From Trichobilharzia szidati (lineage: Eukaryota > Platyhelminthes > Trematoda > Strigeidida > Schistosomatidae), in assembly GCA_944472155.2 (NCBI GenBank), contig OX235272.1:11020354-11084353 (forward strand): a DNA stretch of 64,000 nucleotides, given 5' to 3'. Shown here in pieces: positions 60,279-64,000 of this stretch. The translations under genes and the position numbers were made by a program. Position 1 is the first letter of the stretch. Each line of letters begins with the position of its first letter. Under the pieces are notes generated by a model. It was given only the letters and a program-made list of their open reading frames with translations, searched no databases and was not told the origin of the DNA.

Positions 60279-60509
60279 CTATAAAATAGATAGGAATTAA
60301 CAAAAATAAAACAACTCATTCATATGAATGATAATGTATTCATTCTAAGATATCTTTATATACATCTGTTGAGAGAATTGATAGAAATCAGCTTAAAGTA
60401 AGAGTCATTTGTCTTCTGACTCATTATTATGTGATCCATCGTGTGGTTAGATGATTGTGAAACTGCAATATCCTTTTCTCACCTTAGTATTGGTCAAATT
60501 GTTAACCAA

Positions 60510-62170
60510 TCAGAGTACTTAATTCCATATTAGTCTGTTTATTAGATGTATCACACAGTTAGTGAAACAGTATTAGTGTTTACTGGATGACACAGTTTCG
60601 AACAAAATTTATTACTATTCATAATCATATCATCAATTATAACCATATAACTTCGAAACCTGAGTTTTATAATTTTCTTTGTTCTCTCCTATTTGTCGTC
60701 CTTGGTATAGGAGAATTTTTCAGATATCCAACTAGACAAGTGTTGAATCATTCCTATTACACGTATTTGAAGTTGATTCGATAAACAAAGCTTCTGTGAT
60801 CAATCTCTCCCTCCACCCTGATGTTACATTAGATTTTAAGACTGTCATCATATCTCATTCTATTGTATGGTTGTGTGTAACTGAAAATGGTGTAGTGCTA
60901 TTACTGAACTATTCTCTAGATTTCTTATCTTATTATCGGGATCAACTAACCTAGATTTTCCTAGGTTGTTATTTTTGGCTGGTCTGACGGCTCCTGTTCT
61001 ACTAGCTTGACCTATGTATTTGACCTGACAATCATTTCACGCAGGGTATCAGATAAACTAAATTGTTTTGTTTTAAAGCCTCGACAGGATTGATCCTTTA
61101 ACCGACAAAGCTTGTTTCTAATTGAGTTTGTGAATGGTGTGAATGCCAGCCACTTTTATTCCTGCCTTGTTAGGAATTCTGCGTAAGGTGGTTTCCGAGG
61201 TTTCCTTCCTTGTATGGAAGTACTACTGATGATTTAGATTCCTGATTGTTGGTGTTGTCTTGCGTATATTTAACATGCATGTCGTCATTAATATTATCAT
61301 TATTATTATCCCTATCACTACTATCATTATTTATTTTATTTTTACATTTCCCTACATATTTCCTGATTAATTTATCAGGGTAATTATTAAGTTTCAAGGC
61401 TTCACTTATTTGTCTCACTTTCTGTCTTAGATTTTCCTTGGTACTACTTAGTTTTTGTGCTCTGCCACTTAAGCATTTCACCAATTTTTTTGTACTGACA
61501 TAGGATGGGATGATAGGAAGTCCAAATATCTGTTTGAAAGTGTAGGTTTCCTGTAAACACTAGTGTGTTTAACTTCCCATCTCCTTTCCTTTTATTTATT
61601 ATTTTATTTTGTTTTGATTACAGCTTAATGCCCCACCGTATTTTCACTACAAGTATGGCATTTTCAGCATGGATATAGGTAGCCCAAGTTTTACAGGCCG
61701 ACCATGGATATCGGGTGTGCGTTGGCAGGTGATCAAACCCCAGACCATGGGCATGGTCGGCGAGAGTCCTAACCACTGTGCCACCGACGCACACTGCAAT
61801 CTAACATTGGAAGCTCCCCTTCCTGGCTTTCCAATTCATCATAAGTGAATTGAATTGCCTCCACGTTTCAGTTAATGTGTTCGAAAAATTTACCTATATC
61901 CTGTGTTCTAAGTACAGTGAATGTGTCATCTACATACCTCCACCATACTGTTGGGGTAGGGGTGAACGTTTCAGTCGCTATGTTTTCCAACCTATCCATG
62001 AATATATCTGCCACAACCGGAGATATTGGTGATCCCATAGCAACTCCCTCAGTTTGTTTGTATATTTTCCCTTGGAATTGAAATACTGTGGAAGTCAGGC
62101 GTAGCTGCACTCCCAGCATTATGTCGTCAAGTGGAACTTTCGTCCTAAGATCAAGTTCTTGGTCAGAATA
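60510..62170 (-). pseudogene. PLE copy P2, RT and endonuclease, split by SINE C
   Basis: Parallels P1. Terminal repeat at 60520-60650, damaged endonuclease near 60990-61030, linker LNNYPDKLIRKYVGKCKNKI (61400-61330) with the N/D-rich tract, then RT: QTEGVAMGSPISPVVADIF and WWRYVDDTFTVLRTQDI (62070-61880). Unlike P1, motif B here keeps MGSP. A family C SINE sits at 61600-61795. Frameshifts separate the parts. Confidence 0.87.
61600..61795 (-). mobile_element. SINE family C inserted in PLE P2
   Basis: Minus strand head GTGCGTCGGTGGCACAGTGG (61792-61773), CCGATATCCATGGTCGGCC, ATGCTGAAAATGCC, A-rich end near 61600. The PLE sequence continues on either side (compare 24355-24375). No clear target duplication could be delimited. 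Confidence 0.88.
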
Positions 62171-62439
62171 CTTATTTTTCGCTTACCTTAGTCGAATTTC
62201 CAACCAATCAGAACAATACATTTTCACTGCCCTGGGACGATTTTAATATGGTTAGAAAATATATAAATACTAATAAAATCAGTCACAGGCCATTATTATA
62301 AAAGATTTTGTATTTCCTAATAAATGTGACTCAGTGAATCACAAGGTACCATGGACGAATAGGCGTGTCTAGCATATCAGTTGAGTTATTCATAGCGTCA
62401 AGATTATTAGACAAACGCAACAGTCCGCTCAGTTATATT

Positions 62440-62980
62440 GACTGAAGTGATTTCAACATAGAACTTTGCACCGATGTGCAGCAGTTCGAGTCGCCACACT
62501 TCACTCTGCACACAAAGCCAGAGAAGAAGAAGAAAGTAAATAGGAAGGCAAAATATAGACAGTGAACAGAGATGTGAGGCAAAAATAATAGTAATATCGA
62601 AGAACAATATAGTTTTATTGGGTATTATAAGTCACAAGGAGTGGCTGCATCTGCACCAACCATTGACAACAAGGATTTTGAGACATATCACGAGTTGTCT
62701 CCAGTCTCCATTGGTGTTTACCGTCCCAAGGACCCCAATCAGTCAAGAAGTCTACATCTTCTTACGTGGCTGGCTTAAAGTAACTGTTGTAGATTTCGCT
62801 GACTGATGAAGCCATTTTTGGTTTGACCACCAGTAGCTATCTTATTTCTAACCTGACTGTATGTCAGCCGTTTGCCCATCCAAGAAGACGATAGCTAGGC
62901 ATGCGTAACACATGTTCTAGCCATCTCAGTCGATGTAACTTCACAGCCTCGTCTATTGATTTCCCTCAGTTATATTAGCT
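62440..62980 (-). pseudogene. LINE R2 3' fragment
   Basis: Minus strand has the LRWLEHVLRMPSYRLL-like block near 62930-62880 and the 3' end TGTGGCGACTCGAACTGCTG near 62500-62480. Parallels 42900-43340. Confidence 0.75.
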
Positions 62981-62984
62981 GTCA

Positions 62985-63554
62985 AAGAGATCATATCAAT
63001 TAGCTACAGGTCCATAACAAAAACACAGTCAAGCTGGATGAAATCTTTTAGAAATCTGGAGGGTTTAATTGCACCTGTATTCAGATAAACAGTATTCTAA
63101 ATACTCTGAACAGTAAATAGTAATATCTGATTGCATTATCAATTATTATTTATGAAAAACTTAAAAAGTGATCAACAAGTTGGACTAGGAACTTGAAGAT
63201 CCCAGGTTTGACCCTTGGTGGAGTTACAAGTTAATACTACCTAAGAATTTCAAACCAGAGCGAAGTAACCAACCAGACGCCCCATTGTTTTCAATGATCA
63301 TCCTCCATAAGCGATTTTGGTTCGCGGAGAAATCTACACCGAAATCAGTCCAAATCCCCACAAAATCAATAATATGAATATTAAAACATATTTTCTCAGA
63401 TAGAGTGACTCTTTTATATGTTCAAATTTCAAAAAATACCGCTAGTTTGTATATATATCACCCAGTGATGTTATAGAAACTAAATATTATTCCAGCTTCC
63501 ATAAGGAAACTCCATTGTACTGACCGACTGAGTTTCAACGTCAAAATTTACGTA
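62985..63554. other. Sequence upstream of the first seen exon
   Basis: No recognisable gene; no upstream beta-galactosidase exon found. Confidence 0.4.
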
Positions 63555-63892
63555 GAAGTGTGGTGAGAGCTGTCTGCAAGCCAAAATTATCGACAATAAT
63601 TTACGTCAATGTTCACATCCCGAATCAGGATCATGAGAAGAAAGCAATAACAAAGCTTAACCTTGAGGAACTCAACAACCAATCACAGCACGCTTAAAGT
63701 GTGCAAATATGATTGGCCTGACTTCCTAAGAAACGGTCACAAGCGGTACAGAATAACCTTCAGCAAGAAAATAACCAGTCAGAAGACGTTGCTTCTTCGC
63801 TGACAATAATGTACATAAAAATCCATAAATATCTGTTGATTTTCTCAATAAACGATCTGTTGCCTGACCCTTATCTTCTGTCGTTACAGAAG
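63555..63892 (+). mobile_element. Solo LTR with target duplication
   Basis: LTR 63559-63888 (330 bp) begins TGTGGTGAGAGCTGTCTGC and ends TCTTCTGTCGTTACA, i.e. TG...CA. GAAG precedes it at 63555-63558 and follows at 63889-63892. No internal retroelement sequence adjoins. The orientation is assigned from an AATAA-like signal near the right end. Confidence 0.82.
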
Positions 63893-64000
63893 TACACCAG
63901 TCCAAGCTTCCACACTTCATACAACATACGAAGGTAGATAAAAGAGAGAGCAAATGAAACTGAAGAGAAATATAATAAGCACAAGTGTACTGGAGAAAAG

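Noticed and set aside
4331..61792. tRNA genes
   Set aside because: Many A/B-box segments with GGTTCGAACCC exist, but all are followed by SINE bodies and recur in families; none shows a clean cloverleaf with a free acceptor end.

Overview
The window is eukaryotic and AT-rich. It looks like a blood fluke (schistosome or close relative). It carries SINEs related to the S. mansoni Smα family (tRNA-like head plus hammerhead ribozyme), many Penelope-like element (PLE) fragments with GIY-YIG endonuclease, and RTE-like LINE fragments. Species cannot be fixed from sequence alone.

One host gene is recognisable: an acid beta-galactosidase (GH35, GLB1-like) on the minus strand, spanning nearly the whole window. 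Seven internal exons (60278-60215, 56392-56298, 52315-52132, 47802-47741, 35784-35657, 5000-4844, 882-808) join in one frame into 255 codons with matching intron phases and GT-AG sites. Both catalytic glutamates are present. The gene runs off both ends. Its introns are about 3.8, 4.0, 4.3, 12.0, 30.7 and 4.0 kb and contain everything else annotated here.

The intronic DNA is layered transposon debris. (1) SINE family A (Smα-like), family B and family E each have a tRNA-like head followed by a hammerhead ribozyme. The three ribozymes differ in primary sequence, and some B and E copies keep all catalytic-core bases. (2) SINE families C and D have tRNA-like heads and no hammerhead; D ends in a tail resembling the 3' end of LINE R1. 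(3) LINE R1 and R2 are degenerate RTE-like elements. (4) At least twelve PLE fragments from several lineages are present, some flanked by inverted terminal repeats. (5) There are two copies of one LTR, one a solo LTR with a 4-bp target duplication. Family letters and R1/R2 are labels used only here.

Layout: 0-5 kb, last two exons, an unassigned inverted-repeat element and SINEs; 5-35.6 kb, the giant intron filled with LINE R1, PLE and hammerhead SINEs; 35.7-47.7 kb, LTR, LINE R2 and PLE; 47.7-60.3 kb, four exons separated by PLE and SINE DNA; 60.3-64 kb, a PLE split by a SINE, LINE R2 and a solo LTR. I saw no CRISPR array, rRNA, genuine tRNA gene or second host gene. Element boundaries are by eye and approximate unless stated.
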